The notes below the pieces were generated by a model. It searched no databases. It was not told the DNA's origin and saw only the letters and a list, made by a program, of their open reading frames with translations. Positions 21,520-34,202 of a DNA stretch of 64,000 bases are shown here, piece by piece (the stretch's first letter is position 1; every line of letters begins with the position of its first letter). This DNA comes from Pseudopithomyces maydicus (lineage: Eukaryota > Ascomycota > Dothideomycetes > Pleosporales > Didymosphaeriaceae), in contig JANTUC010000001.1 in NCBI GenBank assembly GCA_026873275.1, forward strand, positions 1,736,001 to 1,800,000, given 5' to 3'. The position numbers were made by a program, and so were the translations under genes.

Positions 21520-23175
21520 TATGATGGTCGAGAAAGACGAAGCGATTAATTGGGGTCGGTATTGAACGAAAGTGGGACCTGTACTTCGAATGTTCTGGCT
21601 CTGGGTGATTGAAGCTGCTATTTATGCATCTTGATTTGTAGCGATTTCGACCCTTTCACTTTGCTCAGCCCTCTATCCCGATCGTGTCAAGAGGAACAGT
21701 GATAGTCTCCTGCCTTGTACAGATATCTCATCCGTCTGCACAGCTTGGCGTTCTCTATGTTGACTTCTCTACATTTCAGTCGTTGGTCCAGTCCCAAAAC
21801 GGCATTTTTCCCGATCACAGATGTATAATCTGCTCTGATGGAGCGGCATACCGCTGAGCATCTACATGCCTCAATCTGCGCCTTTCCCCGATGCATGGAG
21901 CTTCTTCATGCAGGTACAACACCACAAAGTCCAGAAGGGGCACATCCGCGTGAAATTGGAATATTAGATAGTAAGCGATGCGTCAGATCACCTCGAAAAT
22001 TAGATTGATGTTTCCAAGATGAATCGTAATCGGTTGCCGACTCTGGGGAAATGATTAGGTTATGCGCTTGGGTTATTTAGCTTCCTCTTTCGTTTTTTTG
22101 AACCGAGCGCCTTCTGATTCCGGTTAGCTAATTCCTAGGATAGTATCTTTTGAAACATACCAGATTTCGTGGGGTAGCTGGTGGGGACGGCTATACTCGG
22201 TTAGTGACCATGGCGTCAGCTTGGAAGGACTAGAGACGGATCATATGACGGACAGACTTTTGTTCGCGACCTTGAGTACGAGGCTCTTTGGGCCGAATTC
22301 AGTCTTGTCCATCAAATTTGTAAGATAGATCTTCGCAGTAATTGCTTATGCATGAACATAGACTTGTTCTTGATGCTCTGATTCCCGCGGTAACGATATA
22401 AAGATGTACGGGAAGTTGGTACCGAAGATGTAAGATGTCTAGGCAGTAACGTAAAAGCAAAGGTATAGCTAGGTGCACTAAACCAAAATTTTGTTGAGTT
22501 CCGAACAAATCCACTATATCTAGAACAAGGTTCACAGTAGGTCTCAGAGTACCCCACGTAAATTAACTCTATAGTGATGTTATAGCAAATGCGCTGGGGG
22601 AAGCTCCACTGTGGGGATAACCGCCGGGGCGGAGACTCTCCTTGGCGGAGGACATGTGGGTACTCAGCTGGGACACTGGAGTAGACCGGACGCCAATCAG
22701 CATTTACTAGATTGTACTATCCATTACCATCTAGCATTGTAGGGCCTTGATTCTTGCGGTCACATAATGAAGAGGTTTGCTGTGTATCATCTGCAATTTG
22801 ACGAAGGGCACCTTTTTGTTTTGATCTTTACCTTAGTACTTGAGCCAATGATCTCATTTCAGTGACACATATATGCATAGGGAATCCCACTAATGCGCCC
22901 TGGTGCATGTCTTTTAATTTCTCAAACGAGCGTAATTGAACGTCGTCGAGGAGAATCTATTCAACAAGTGTCCCTTGGATATGATTTGTACTTGTTTTGT
23001 CCTTGTTTATATGGATTCGGGATATCCTCACTAATGGACATGGAAATGCCGCCATAGGTAACTTGCAGTCTGAATGTATCTATTCTTGTGCGGAAGTCAA
23101 AATTCGGAAGTTGGCACCTGTCTATTCCTTTACTAGGCTTACGATGTGGCTATACATGCGTTGAAAATAGCATGA
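21520..23175. other. intergenic, no gene seen
   Basis: 1.65 kb between the cutinase start and the aminopeptidase stop. It includes the cutinase promoter at the left. The rest shows only short chance frames, with no protein family, RNA gene or clear repeat. Confidence 0.6.
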
Positions 23176-24811
23176 TCAGACTGTCCGTTTCGTCTTTAAC
23201 GCGCACGAGTGTCCACTTGCAGCCTCCAACTTAATTTCCTGCCAAGCATTGAACTGCGCCCTCATCATGCGTGCACTTCTCGGGTTTGCGCTTGTAGTAA
23301 CTCTTGGTGGCACATCTTTCACCGATAGGGCTAGAGTCGCAGCAGCCCTTGCAGCGGCTTTGGTGTTCAATTCGAGCGCCTCCCAGCTGATGTTGTCGAA
23401 AGTGTCGCAGGCAAGATGGTAACATGGATCGGCTGGAACACCGCCGCCCGTATGAATTCCCGAACTGGGGATGCCTAATTCTAGGAAGCCCACATAATCG
23501 GAGCCAGTGCCGAACGAGCCGAGATATGCTGGTTTCCCTTTCGCGACAAGATAATCGAGCAATAACTGCGCTCCAATACCCGAGTTTTCATTGGAATAGA
23601 TACCGTAGACAGGAACTGGTGAGCCTATCATGTCGTAGTTGTAGTAATATCTAATCTTGTTGGCCTCGGCTGGTGTGAGATTTTCAGTGTAAAAGAGGGA
23701 TCCAACAAGACCAGGCTCTTCCGCTCCCCAGAATGCGAAACGAATCTTGTTTTTGATACCACGGAAATTGCGTAAAGCTTTAATGATTTCGATCTGTGCA
23801 GTAACGCCCGATCCGTCATCGTTAATACCTGGCCCAGCTTGTACAGAATCCAAATGCGCACCCAACATGATTACATTTTTCGAATCACCTTGGAGAGTTT
23901 CTGCAAACACGTTCCACGTCGATCTAGTCTCAAATATAGAATCAACTAATAGAGTTGCTGTTAGTGTCTCGTTGGCCGCAATACGAGCCAGCCAAGCTTC
24001 ACCGACGGATAGGGTGACAAGTCCCACTGGAGCGAGCACTCCAATGTTCTCAGCGCCGAGGGTGGCAGCATTCGGCGTACTATTAGTATTGTGGAAGAGA
24101 ATCACACCCAAAGCTCCAAGCTGCTTGGCGATCTTGAGCTTTTCGCTGATGCTGCATGTGCCACGCTTCACGAGAGCTAGCTTCCCTGTGACGTTAAGAC
24201 CGGACCATTGTTCTGCGAGACAACCTGAACCTGAAGCTAGGATTAGCGATATTGCATCCGACAGGTCTCCTGGAACATATATCCACTCACCAACAGCGTC
24301 ATCTACAGGAACGGCCACCACTTCGCCAGTCACACCACCAGGAAGGGGGTTGCGTTATTGTACATCAGTGACAGAACTTCCACATCCTCACCATCAGGTC
24401 CGGTCACTGATATTTTCCGGGTTTCCTCATAAGTGTGATTGAAATTCTGAGTCCAGATCTTGAAGTCTTTGTCGCGTTTCGTTGTTATCTGTGAAAGCAC
24501 ATATTCGGAGGATTGGGTATAGCCCGTAGTTCCAAAGGCGCGATTGCCATTGTTCTTCTTTCCAATGTTGTCCAGTGCTCGCAAGTGCTGCTTCAAACTA
24601 CGCAAGATGGTCAGAAATTTGTGAATGAGAGTTTGTACTATTGTATATATGCATGTATATATAAATAACACATGGATGAGATAGTGACTTACCCTTTCTG
24701 CCCGATCAAGGCTTCAAGCCTTTCAGGTGACAGCTTCTCTTTGCGATCGGTGGCTAAAGCACCCTGCAAGGTACAGAGCAACGCTCCGAGAATAAAGGTA
24801 GCTGACCTCAT
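23176..24811 (-). CDS. secreted M28 aminopeptidase with PA domain
   Basis: Three exons on the minus strand: 24693-24811, 24291-24597 and 23176-24236 (introns 95 and 54 nt, GT-AG); 495 aa once one base is added to the G5 run at 24345-24349. Signal peptide at residues 1-20. The PA domain is marked by LVKRGTCSISEKLKIAKQLG. The zinc peptidase core follows with metal and catalytic residues in GAHLDSVQAG, NDDGSG, WGAEEPG, YNYDMIGSP and PCYHLACDTFDN. It removes N-terminal residues from peptides outside the cell or in the vacuole (aminopeptidase Y type). The frame break separates NNATP from LPGGVTGEV; with it repaired the spliced length is exactly 496 codons, which supports a base-call loss. The 54-nt intron is stop-free. 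Confidence 0.87.
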
Positions 24812-26302
24812 TGGGTATTACCTGGGTAGGTTATGATGTCTTCGAGCAATCTGAAACACACTTTGTAAGTGATAAAGGTCGAACTTGAATATGAGGATAT
24901 TCGACATGGAAGCAACAATGAGATATCTCGCCACTGGGCGTCATCACCCGGTCGTGTAGCTATTGCCAAGCAGAATCATTAGCCTGAAAAGGCAAGATAA
25001 CAGTCTGACCTTCCTATTGGACCAAGCGCGCCCAGTACACCAAGACACCCGTACGATAACGCACATTTTCGGGCTGTTGACAACATCTGAATGTATGCTT
25101 TAGTGTTTATGCATACAAGAGATGTGATAATCTTGTCGTGGAAGAACCATACCTAGGTATCGCAGTACCCTACAATAAGCGCTCTGGACCACCTGTAAGA
25201 CAGGCATCCAATCAGGCTCAACAAAATGACTACAAATATCACTCTAAGTTATTGGACGATAAGATACATTGGTCTTGGGTCGCTGCCTTTTTCGTTGTTA
25301 TCGAATTTCAGTTGGGGTTGTTGCGTCTATTCGCTAACTGGTTGGCGACGCTCCAATCAATTTAGGTCGATAAAAACAATAACAAAACCGCTGGCTACTA
25401 ACTCTACTCGATGACAATGTAACTATGGACCACAACACTGGTGCTGCTGTATTCATTGGGCAGTAAGAAATAGCAGTTCAAGAAAAAAAAGTAACAGCCC
25501 TTTGCAATTATCACTTTAAAATCAAGACCTTGTTTTTGGAGGCGGGCTTAAAGAATTGCAATCCCTCTCGTTGGTACTTGGAAGAACTTCTATTGAAAAA
25601 CATTTCAGCAACCTATTAAACTTCTAAACATAATTCGATTGTCCACCCCCAGCTTTAGATCAATTTGCGCAGCAGGTAGTTTTAATTGAATCCTTTCTCT
25701 TGGAATGGGATGCCGAGTGCTACGAGTTCAGCGCTCTATGTCAAAGAAGGTGATGTTGTGTGCACACAACGAGAAGCTGATGCAACGTGTATGAATAAGT
25801 CAACAATCTTGCGAACACAGCTCATATGAATATCTCGACCCCAGCTATGGTCCGAAGCCCGACACAGTGTGACATTGATCAATATATAGTCACAAAACGA
25901 GAACGTTAATGAGAGAAGAGGGGTTCTCCTTCGTGGTCAGCGCAAATAAGCAGGTGGGCTCTGTCAATATTTATGTGAGTTCGCTGCTATACGGGCATTT
26001 GCCCTCGAGGGCTTAATTTTAGCTATAAGATTTCCCTCTCGTAGCTTTCTCTATCAGCACTCAACAGCCTTTACCCGGATTCCCTTTGGAGCTTGTGTCC
26101 ATCTACAATTGGTAGTTGTTCTTCTCTCATCATCATTCTCACTTTTTGTTCCCGGTAGCTCTTACTTTTTGTGTGAGAATCCTTGCTCCCTCGGATTCTC
26201 TAGTCATATTCTATCAGACGCTTCCTAACTGGTTTCGCCCTCACACACAAACACACATTCGCGGTCAGCTAGATACTGCTTTTGCGCTCTCGGTTCATCA
26301 CG
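24812..26302. other. divergent intergenic, no gene seen
   Basis: 1.5 kb between the aminopeptidase (minus) and the secreted protein gene (plus). It must contain both promoters. AT-rich in 25350-25700. No family-like frame or repeat seen. Confidence 0.6.
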
Positions 26303-27537
26303 ATGAAGCTATCTGTATTGTTTCCGTTGCTGGCTTTTGTAGGGCTCTCAACAGGCAAAGCAGCCAGCTTGCGTCCAGCACTTGCCATCCGTGACTTCGA
26401 TCCCAACCGACTCGCCAATGACGAAATCTGGGCAAAGTTCAAATGCAAGGGAGCTCAGCTCATGCAAGCGATGATGAGCTCCGACCAGGATGCGGCAAAA
26501 CTTATGAATCTACCAACAGCGCAGAGTGAATGGACTGGCGATCTGAAAGGTTGGTAAAAATCTATACATATAAAAATTCAGCCTTGGGATTTCTCGAAAG
26601 GAAATCCTGACTAACCCGAGGACAGGCGATCTTTTGAAATGGGGCTACACCGAAGGCTTCGTATCATCTATGAATTGCGATCTCAAGGGCTACTGGGCTG
26701 TCGAATCCGCTTGCAAAGCACTTGGTCTTGACACACGCCCAAAGACCTTTGGCGGACCAAACATCTGCTACAACTTCCTACACTGGGATCCTAATATGAA
26801 AGACGACAAGGGCACCCCTATTCCAAACACGAAGCAGACATACAATGTTGGCGGAAAAGTGTACAGGGTATGCTCTCTCACTATATACACGGTTGATGCA
26901 CTGACCATCTTCAGGCCACGGGAGCTGAAATGCAAATCGGGGTCAACCCTGTTGGTGGTGTCGTATTCATGCAGTACGTTACCTCTCCTGCGACCTCGGC
27001 AGCAAATGTTTGGAACAAAAAGCCGACCCTAGACGAACTTCCTGCGCTCCGTCGTCTATCGGATATCATGTGGGGCGCCTGGAACCGCGATAACGTTGCA
27101 ATAAACAAAATCAAATACTTTTGGGTACAGGGCGTGGGAAACACGAATTCCAAAGCCGTTATTGCACGTGCGCTGAAAGAGGCGGGAAAGAGTTTAGAAA
27201 AATGGCCAGGAACAACGCTGGATATGTCTGAAGATGGGGCTCTGGCAATTCTAGGTATGGATGATTCACTCTCCGCAGAACAATCATTCATCTTGATGTT
27301 GTTTGTCAAGGCTCTCAGGATACATGATGGGTCAAAATACATATATGAATTGTTTGACTAACACCTGCTAACGATGACATAGGTTCCGAGAACGGAGCTT
27401 GCTGGGGGTTCTTTCTCGCACAACACAAGAAGGAACTGGGAAATATGGTTATCGAAAAAGTGCAGATCTTCAAAAACGATCGCAACGTGAACCCGGATCC
27501 AGACCTGCTGTTCCATGTCAAGCAAGCTGGGGCATAG
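26303..27537 (+). CDS. secreted protein of unknown function, 327 aa
   Basis: Four exons: 26303-26549, 26626-26867, 26915-27254 and 27383-27537 (introns 76, 47 and 128 nt). The first donor is a weak GTTGGT; a GTAAAA donor 5 nt later paired with an earlier acceptor is an alternative. A signal peptide covers residues 1-20. The mature protein has five Cys, and aromatic/Gly-rich stretches such as ATGAEMQIGVNPVGGVVF, IMWGAWNRDN and YFWVQGVGNTNSKAVIARAL. I do not recognise a catalytic motif. The body after the signal peptide is soluble. The three phase-consistent introns and uninterrupted coding pattern make it a real gene. Function is unknown; it lies within the run of secreted-product genes. Confidence 0.75.
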
Positions 27538-28915
27538 CCTTGGACCGCCGAGATTCACAGGAAAGCAACAGGCAAGCTATAACTTAGCGCATCTAGCTCA
27601 GAAGTCAAACCCTGGTCTTTTATAGAACAGTGGGCATATAATCTTTGTCAAGGTGATCTGGAGGGTGTCGCATGTGGGGAATATAGCTGTCATCTAAGCT
27701 GCATAGCAGGCAGAGTGTAATGAAGAACGATCAACATCCTGTGCTTTGCATGAGTAACTGATCAAATCGTGCTATTTTACATGTTTTAATAAAATAAGAT
27801 ACTGAAGTTTTGAATGAGGTGGGCGGAAGAAGTCATGTTCATAGCATCGTTTCCTACAGCTCTACCGCTTCGTCGTTTCACATAGCGAGAAAGCTGTAGG
27901 CATACCTAAGACAGCATGTAACGGTATGTTCAAAGGTGGCATGATAGTGATAAAAATTTATAAATCATTTTATTTGCTGCATTATTACCAACGAGACTAA
28001 TGGTTAGTAGAGATTCAACCTATAAATATCTGCATCTAGCACTTTGCTGGTGTTTTCATGGCATAGCCTCTTCCTCAAGCAGTCCACAACGTGATGCCTG
28101 CTTAATGAAAAAGAAAAAGAAAAGTCAAAGGCCAAAGCCCGTAGACGTTCAAAAAATTCGCATTCACCGACTCAATCCCAGGAGTCGACTTCAACCGCCC
28201 TCTCTTACCGCTCGCCGTAGCCACGAACATCCACACACCGGAAGACCGATAATATGAAGTCCAGGATCAGGAACATTAAGAATTATCCGCGTGAAAGCCT
28301 AAAAGGCAAGCCAACGAACTCTTCCTCGTGCAAATGACTGGGCGTGCCGTTCTAGAAGGGCCGTTCCCAGCCAGCTGGCAAGAATGGATTGTCGAAATCA
28401 ACTCCCAGAGTTTCGTTCCACCTTACCATATACCGTTCTCATTCCGCTCGCTCATATCCGAGAATATGAGTAACAACGGGTCGTAGTCGACACACCATTG
28501 CACGCTGGCCACGTTCAGAGTCGGGCAGACACGAGTATCGCGCCGATCATGGCACCGTTCTAGAAACGACCCAAGACCTATAGTAAAAGTGGAATTAGCT
28601 CCTTGGGAATAGAGTCGGACTCTTTGGTAACCGATCGCTTTGGTGGAGAAGCGCTGGCTTCACCACTACTGGCGTGACGTAAGGCTCCAAAGCACCCGAA
28701 CGCTATCTTCTTGTAAATGCAACACCGTAGAAACAAGACAAAGGAGTTTAAGGGTAAACCTGAGACAGTGCATTACCATAGATCTGGTCAAAGGTATGAA
28801 ACTCCTTCGGTTCGACGACGATACGCTTGCCCTGTAGATGATAATCGTACCGGGTAACTCATGATAGTAAAGGAGCAAAGAGAACTCCAACCAAGAGCAC
28901 AATCGTGAGATGCCC

Positions 28916-29460
28916 TCTATTCTGCTACCACGCAACGAGACTGATGAGGTACAAGTTGCTGCTGTATGTGGCATCTGATGTAGAGCGTAGAAACGCCCGC
29001 ACCTGAACAGAGAGAGAGTTCTCGGACTGTGGCGATGTCTCGACCGGCGACCCGTTGAAGTGTGCACAATCAAGCCTTTGAGCGCAAATCTAGATTCTGC
29101 GAATGTGAGGAAACCAATAAACCTGTATTAACTTTGCTGCACGTCGTCGTCGAGGATGCTCATCCCGTATGCGACAATCATACGGGATTGCAGGACCGCG
29201 GAGGAGCAATCAGTATCTCCAGGCGGATTGGAATTCACCCGTGAGGTACACTCTTTCCTGTTACCACGCAACAAAACCGGCCAGGTATGAATTGTTGTTT
29301 TGTGTGGCCACTAAAGTAGGACGTGGAAACGTCCGCATTAGAAACAGAGAGAGTGTTCTCCGAACGAAGCGGGTCCTCGACGCGATACGCCCAAGTTTGT
29401 ACGTCTACATCCTTGAGCGCAGGTCTAGTTGTTGCAAATGCGGGAAGATAGATAAAGTAG
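28916..29460 (+). repeat. diverged direct duplication, two copies
   Basis: Copy A (about 28916-29125) and copy B (about 29249-29460) align end to end in the same orientation. Shared anchors are ctaccacgcaac / ttaccacgcaac, gaaacgcccgca / gaaacgtccgca, acagagagagagttctc / acagagagagtgttctc and tttgagcgcaaatctag / cttgagcgcaggtctag. Many differences are C/T or G/A. Origin could be a tandem duplication or a mutated mobile element fragment. Confidence 0.65.
29164..29186. repeat. 8-bp perfect inverted repeat
   Basis: The arms cccgtatg and catacggg flank a 7-nt loop, between the two copies of the direct repeat. Could form a hairpin; no function is indicated. Confidence 0.6.
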
Positions 29461-30348
29461 CGGGTGCCTCGGTACGGTTAATGCAAAGAGTAAAGAAAGA
29501 TGGAGTGGACGGTCAATTGGAGTGCAGAGTGGGCGCGATTTATATACGGAGACTAGCAGCTCGCACGGACCTTTGTCCTTGTTTGCCAAACGTATGATTG
29601 GTCACCTTTTGTTAGGCAACAGCAGCAAGAGGCTCCTTCACCTGAGCATCTGGGCAGTCGCAAGATCACGTGACCTGTCACAGGCCCGTCCTGCGAATGC
29701 CCTGGCTGCGACTCCCTGGCTCGCCTTCCCATATTCAATCGTGGACGTCAAAGTTTCGCTGTATGTGTTTTGTTTTGTGTTTTGTGTTTTTGGAAAGTGA
29801 CAGCAGAGTAGCTGACTAGATGAAAATGCATAAATGGTGGAGAAAAAGCTGTCAACCCCTCTTATGACGATTGAAAACGGGCGTACATGAAGGATTATGA
29901 AAAAGGTAGTATTGATTGGCCGGATCATCGTTGGGCCGACCCGGCCTTTGGTTTTGTTCTCCCCGAGCTCGTGGTTTCTGGCGCGTTTCGCTGTATAAGC
30001 CTCATTAATATTCGCGATAGTAAAAATCAATATTACAAAGTAACGATCTAGGTAGGTAACGATGCCGGGATGGGGCCGCTAGCAAGTCACATGCTCGTGA
30101 CGTTCACCTCGAAGGCACGGGCCCCGATTTCATAGCTCACGCATTATTTTTTCTCACCTCGCTCAGTCAATAGGCACAGTATGCCTTTATATCTTGTTGT
30201 ACATTGCTTATCTCAACATAGCTTAAAGCCCGCCACATTCTGGGTGAAAACTGTTCTCATAGCGTCCATCGCAACCAACCAAATTCCGCTTTACCCCGCC
30301 ATTTCCTGTCGCATCTCACCCCCGTATCGATAAATCTCGCTGTCCAAG

Positions 30349-30961
30349 ATGCCATTCACCGCACGGGCAAAGCGCCGCTTGGTGCACAAGCGGCTGTTCG
30401 ACAAGCGCAACAAGATGCGGCTGCAGGAGAATAAATTGGATGCCACGGTCAAAACCCAGAAGTCAGAGGGTGAGAGCAAAAGCAACAAGAGCGATCAGTA
30501 CATCAGTCACCTAGAGAGCATCAAGGCGTTCTTCGAAGACCGGTATGGACAATACGAGGAACTTTCAATGGTGGGGCAAGAGAACTCTGAAAATACGAAC
30601 CAAGTGCAAGGTATGCACAAAACTCATTCAAACCCGTCTTAAATAAACCAAGTTCTGACTAAGTGAAGAGAGCCTCCCCTCGGTCGATCCTGACAGCACC
30701 ACTCCACCGAACGCCGCCGAGCACGACTCCGTCGATCAGGATGGCGATGAGATCAGCGAACCAAACACTACCAACGAACAAACCTACCATGACCAACATG
30801 ATCAGAACGAAGATACTCACGGAGGGAGCCCCGATGACTACTACACTAGCGATGAGGATATTCAAGAGCAGAATGCGGATGAACACAATAGTCACGAGCC
30901 TGAAGACTTCGATATTATTCCAACGGCCAATATGGCAGCAGTACGTCGCAGGATATCTTGA
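30349..30961 (+). CDS. hypothetical charge-segregated protein, 184 aa
   Basis: Two exons, 30349-30610 and 30669-30961, with a 58-nt intron (GTATGC donor, CTGAC-type branch). Not recognised. The N-terminal 40 residues are strongly basic (ARAKRRLVHKRLFDKRNK), the middle is Lys/Glu-rich helical, and the second exon is very acidic with Asp, Glu, Asn, His and Ser, ending in a short basic VRRRIS. No signal peptide or membrane segment. Such layout is common in nuclear or nucleolar proteins, but that is inference. Flanked by gene-poor DNA. Confidence 0.55.
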
Positions 30962-31399
30962 TGGCTTTTATCATTTGATTGGCAATCACGATGATATTTG
31001 ACTTGCGTGGGATCAAAACGTGATAGCTTACTACACTGGAAGGAGGATTTGCTTTGAGGAACTACCAGTCGTCATCCCATGGTAAGCGAAGGAGGGTGTA
31101 GTATAATATAGATGTATTCTATACAACCTTCTATAATGCTTTCCTTTCCTCACTCGAGAGACCGAGAGATCACTAAGTCTAATGGAGCTTCCAATCCATG
31201 TAACTTGAATGCTTCGAGGACATATTAAATTCCTTCACGGTGGATGAGCTTTACAATTGTTACTTCATCGGAGGATTCTCAGCTTTAGATGTTTGGTTAC
31301 AAAGGTTCCACAGGCACGCAAATCATCATGTGTAAAAAGTGTCTATGAAGTCTTCATTCTCATAATTGTCTGATAGGCCTTGCTCAGAAGACTGAGCAG
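30962..31399. other. convergent intergenic, no gene seen
   Basis: 3' flanks of two convergent hypothetical genes. Nothing further is seen. Confidence 0.6.
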
Positions 31400-33032
31400 C
31401 TATGAAGACTGTACTATGATACATTTGTGCTTGCAGTCAAAACAAGAAGGACTTCTGTGAGCAATAAGAAGGGGCAGCGTCGTTGGGCCCACTCCCTCGA
31501 CTTGGAGCATTAGAGCAATGGACCTCTCCAGATCCGAGCGACTGAAAATTGTCATATCATTTCCATAACTTTGCTCACGGTGCAAGGTGACAGGCTCATA
31601 ATCAGCAGCGCACGTTGTAGACTCTGAACCTCAGCACCCGATTTGGGAAAAATGGTAGCTATCTGCTTCCATGTCGTACCTCACTCATCCTTTTCTTCCA
31701 ATCCCGTCCTGTGGCAGCCCCTTTGATCTCGCCAGTGTACTGAAAGAATGCGCTGGGAGGCTCGAGGGGTTGTTCCTTCCGTTTGACGGGAGGGTCTCGT
31801 GAGCCAAGCCCATCAGGATCAACGGGAAGGGCGCTGAGATTGGCATTATTCTCAAGCCAGTAGTCTTCTTGGTATTTGTGACGCAAAAGACACGTGAAAT
31901 CGCGGAGACCAAGACAATCCTCACCCACTTGGCACCAAGTGCTGTACTCAGGACACTTGGGATATGCTTCGCCCTCGACTGGCTTGACCCACCACTGCTT
32001 GTTCCTAAGTTCAATTAGTGTCTGCTTGGCTAGTTATGTGTGATGAAAGAGATAACTCACTTGTACTCATTTTCGCCAAAGGGAGCAAGCTGAGCTTTCT
32101 CGAATTCATCGTCTTGAGTATCAGTAACAGGTGATGGGGAGCGCCTGCGCTTTCTAGAGCCCATTGCCGCTCGCATGGATGATTTCGGAGCGACTGTATT
32201 GGATTCTGAGCCTATAGATGAAGACCGTTTGGCAGTTTCTTCATTCTTAGCGGAGACATTGTTGTTCCGTTTGGGAAGAGGCATAGCCTTCCTTTTGACA
32301 GGAGGCATAACATTCTTTTTGGCATGAGGTGTAACGTTTTTCTGCCCGTAATTACGGTTTAGTATAGCAAGAACCTCGGGTGGGTCGGGTTCTCCATGTT
32401 TGAATTCTTCGATGCTTTTCACTATTGGAAGATCTTCGTTCAGAATAATCTGGGGGTCTTTTTGAAATCAGCAGATGCACCACGCTATGATACAGGGGAT
32501 GGCAGAACATACGAACGGATGACTTGTTTCCACGTTCACCTTCTTGTTTATGCCGTCCTTGGTTAGAGCTGAGTTTGCGACCGTGGTATTTGTTGCGAGA
32601 TGCCGAGTGTACGGGTTTGCTAATTCTAGGAGTGTCCGGTTGATATTTGCCGCCCACTATAAGAACTTGGTCCGGACTCTCAATATTGCTACCCTTTGAC
32701 GTGTTACTATCGATATCAGACTTGCTCTGATACAGATTAGAGCTTCCTGAAGTGTTGCTGGTGCTCTCTTTTCGATACTTGGCATTGCTGTTTGGAAATT
32801 GAAAAGACTCGGATGTGGTTGTGCTCGAATCGATTGCGGCATCCGGAATGTATAACGAGGGAGACGTGACATCGACTTGAGTATCATGGCTCACATCAGT
32901 TCCAAGCAATTGCCGTTCACCATTCTTGCCGAATCGATCTGACGAGTGACTCGTTCCTGGAGATGCTCCGCCCTCTTTTGGATGATCGTTTCGACGCCGC
33001 TTGCGATCGCGAGCCGTCTGGGAGTCGCTCAT
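31400..33032 (-). CDS. hypothetical basic, Ser-rich protein, 487 aa
   Basis: Four exons on the minus strand: 32513-33032, 32061-32457, 31680-32004 and 31400-31621; introns of 55, 56 and 58 nt. Not recognised. The first half is low complexity with nuclear-localisation-like clusters (RDRKRRR, GSRKRRR). Exon 3 encodes a compact Cys-containing segment (KCPEYSTWCQVGEDC then LRDFTCLLRHKYQEDYW) that looks folded. The last exon has a shorter frame (SDLERSIALMLQVEGVG). The last acceptor (CAGAG) is the weakest call. A possible extra upstream exon at 33235-33315, ending in a strong GTAAGT donor, could join in frame at 33062, which would move the start to 33315. A nuclear role is an inference from composition only. 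Confidence 0.55.
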
Positions 33033-34202
33033 TGCCGATGCTGGATAACGGATGTGATGTGGCTAGAGTTTCGAGTGTGATGTTTTGTTGTTTTGAAGCG
33101 ACCACAGGTATAAGTGCCCAGTTGTGGAAGACGCGACTGGCACGCATTAGGCTTTTCAACCTGTGGTGAATCAACCTCATCGTGACAAGCCGCCCAAGCG
33201 GGTTGAAACAACAGAGCCACGAACCAAGACTTACAATATGCTGAATGTCCAGCTCGATATCTGAACTTGATTTGTATAATCCATCCATAAGCATCTCTTC
33301 CACATAGTAAACCATGTGATCATACTGTCACCCAGGTAGTCATTTTTCTAGGCCCCTATGCTGCATGAGCGAGTAGATACGTGAGTCCTTCTTGACTCTT
33401 CAAGTCGACCCCGTGGTCGTTCTTTGTCCGAAATACTACACAGAAGACATTCTTACACAGAGTGCGAACTATATGGTGCAGTTCATGCTAATCTTACGCC
33501 GAAAAACTCGTTTTGAATAAAATCAACTAGGACATCAACAGTGGTCCTATATGTCCACTATAACATGCCATGCATCCTATACATGCATATCACAGATCCC
33601 GGGGAAGCTACATGGAGCTCCTTTCTTATGCAGGGTCTTATGAAGGGTCTTATGATAGTTCAGTCTAGAATAACACAATGTTGACACCAATTTGGTTGTT
33701 TGACCTTCGAACTGAATCACTGACATGACGTAGCATTTCTAGCTCTTCTTGAGGTACTTGGCTGTTTTCTGCTGCTGAACAAGGTAGCGACGGAGAGAAA
33801 AGCACGCTCGACTGGCGGATTTGAAATGTTTTGAGCCATCTAAGCTTCTTATGGGTCCAGAAGTGTTCGTTCAAACTTTTATCGAATCAGCTCATGGTCG
33901 ATCGATACCATGTAACGTAGCTACAATGACTTCTTGTCTATACAATAGACAGCTTTTACCCTTTTGATATCTAGGAATAACACATGCATGGAACTAAAGA
34001 ACAAAGCTTCCTAGTGCACACATCACACAGTTCAGCAGACATTAAAATGCATCTGCACGCCTACTTCATGCTGCACATCGAACGCATGTTGTGAACATGG
34101 AAATGATAGATTGTAAATACTTTTGATCCTGACGAGTGGTATCACCAGCAAAATTTTCGCGATGCTAGGTATGCACATGCGTGTTATCATAGTAATAGTC
34201 CT
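33033..34202. other. intergenic, possible upstream exon
   Basis: Holds the possible first exon (33235-33315) of the preceding hypothetical gene. The remainder shows no supported gene; it is the 3' flank of Pus1 on the right. Confidence 0.55.

Larger units (their letters stand above)
27538..30348. other. gene-poor stretch with diverged direct repeat
   Basis: 2.8 kb without a supported gene. Contains the diverged direct repeat (28916-29460) and an inverted repeat. Open frames up to about 140 codons occur on both strands but change frame often and show no known domain, consistent with old duplicated or mutated sequence. Confidence 0.6.
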
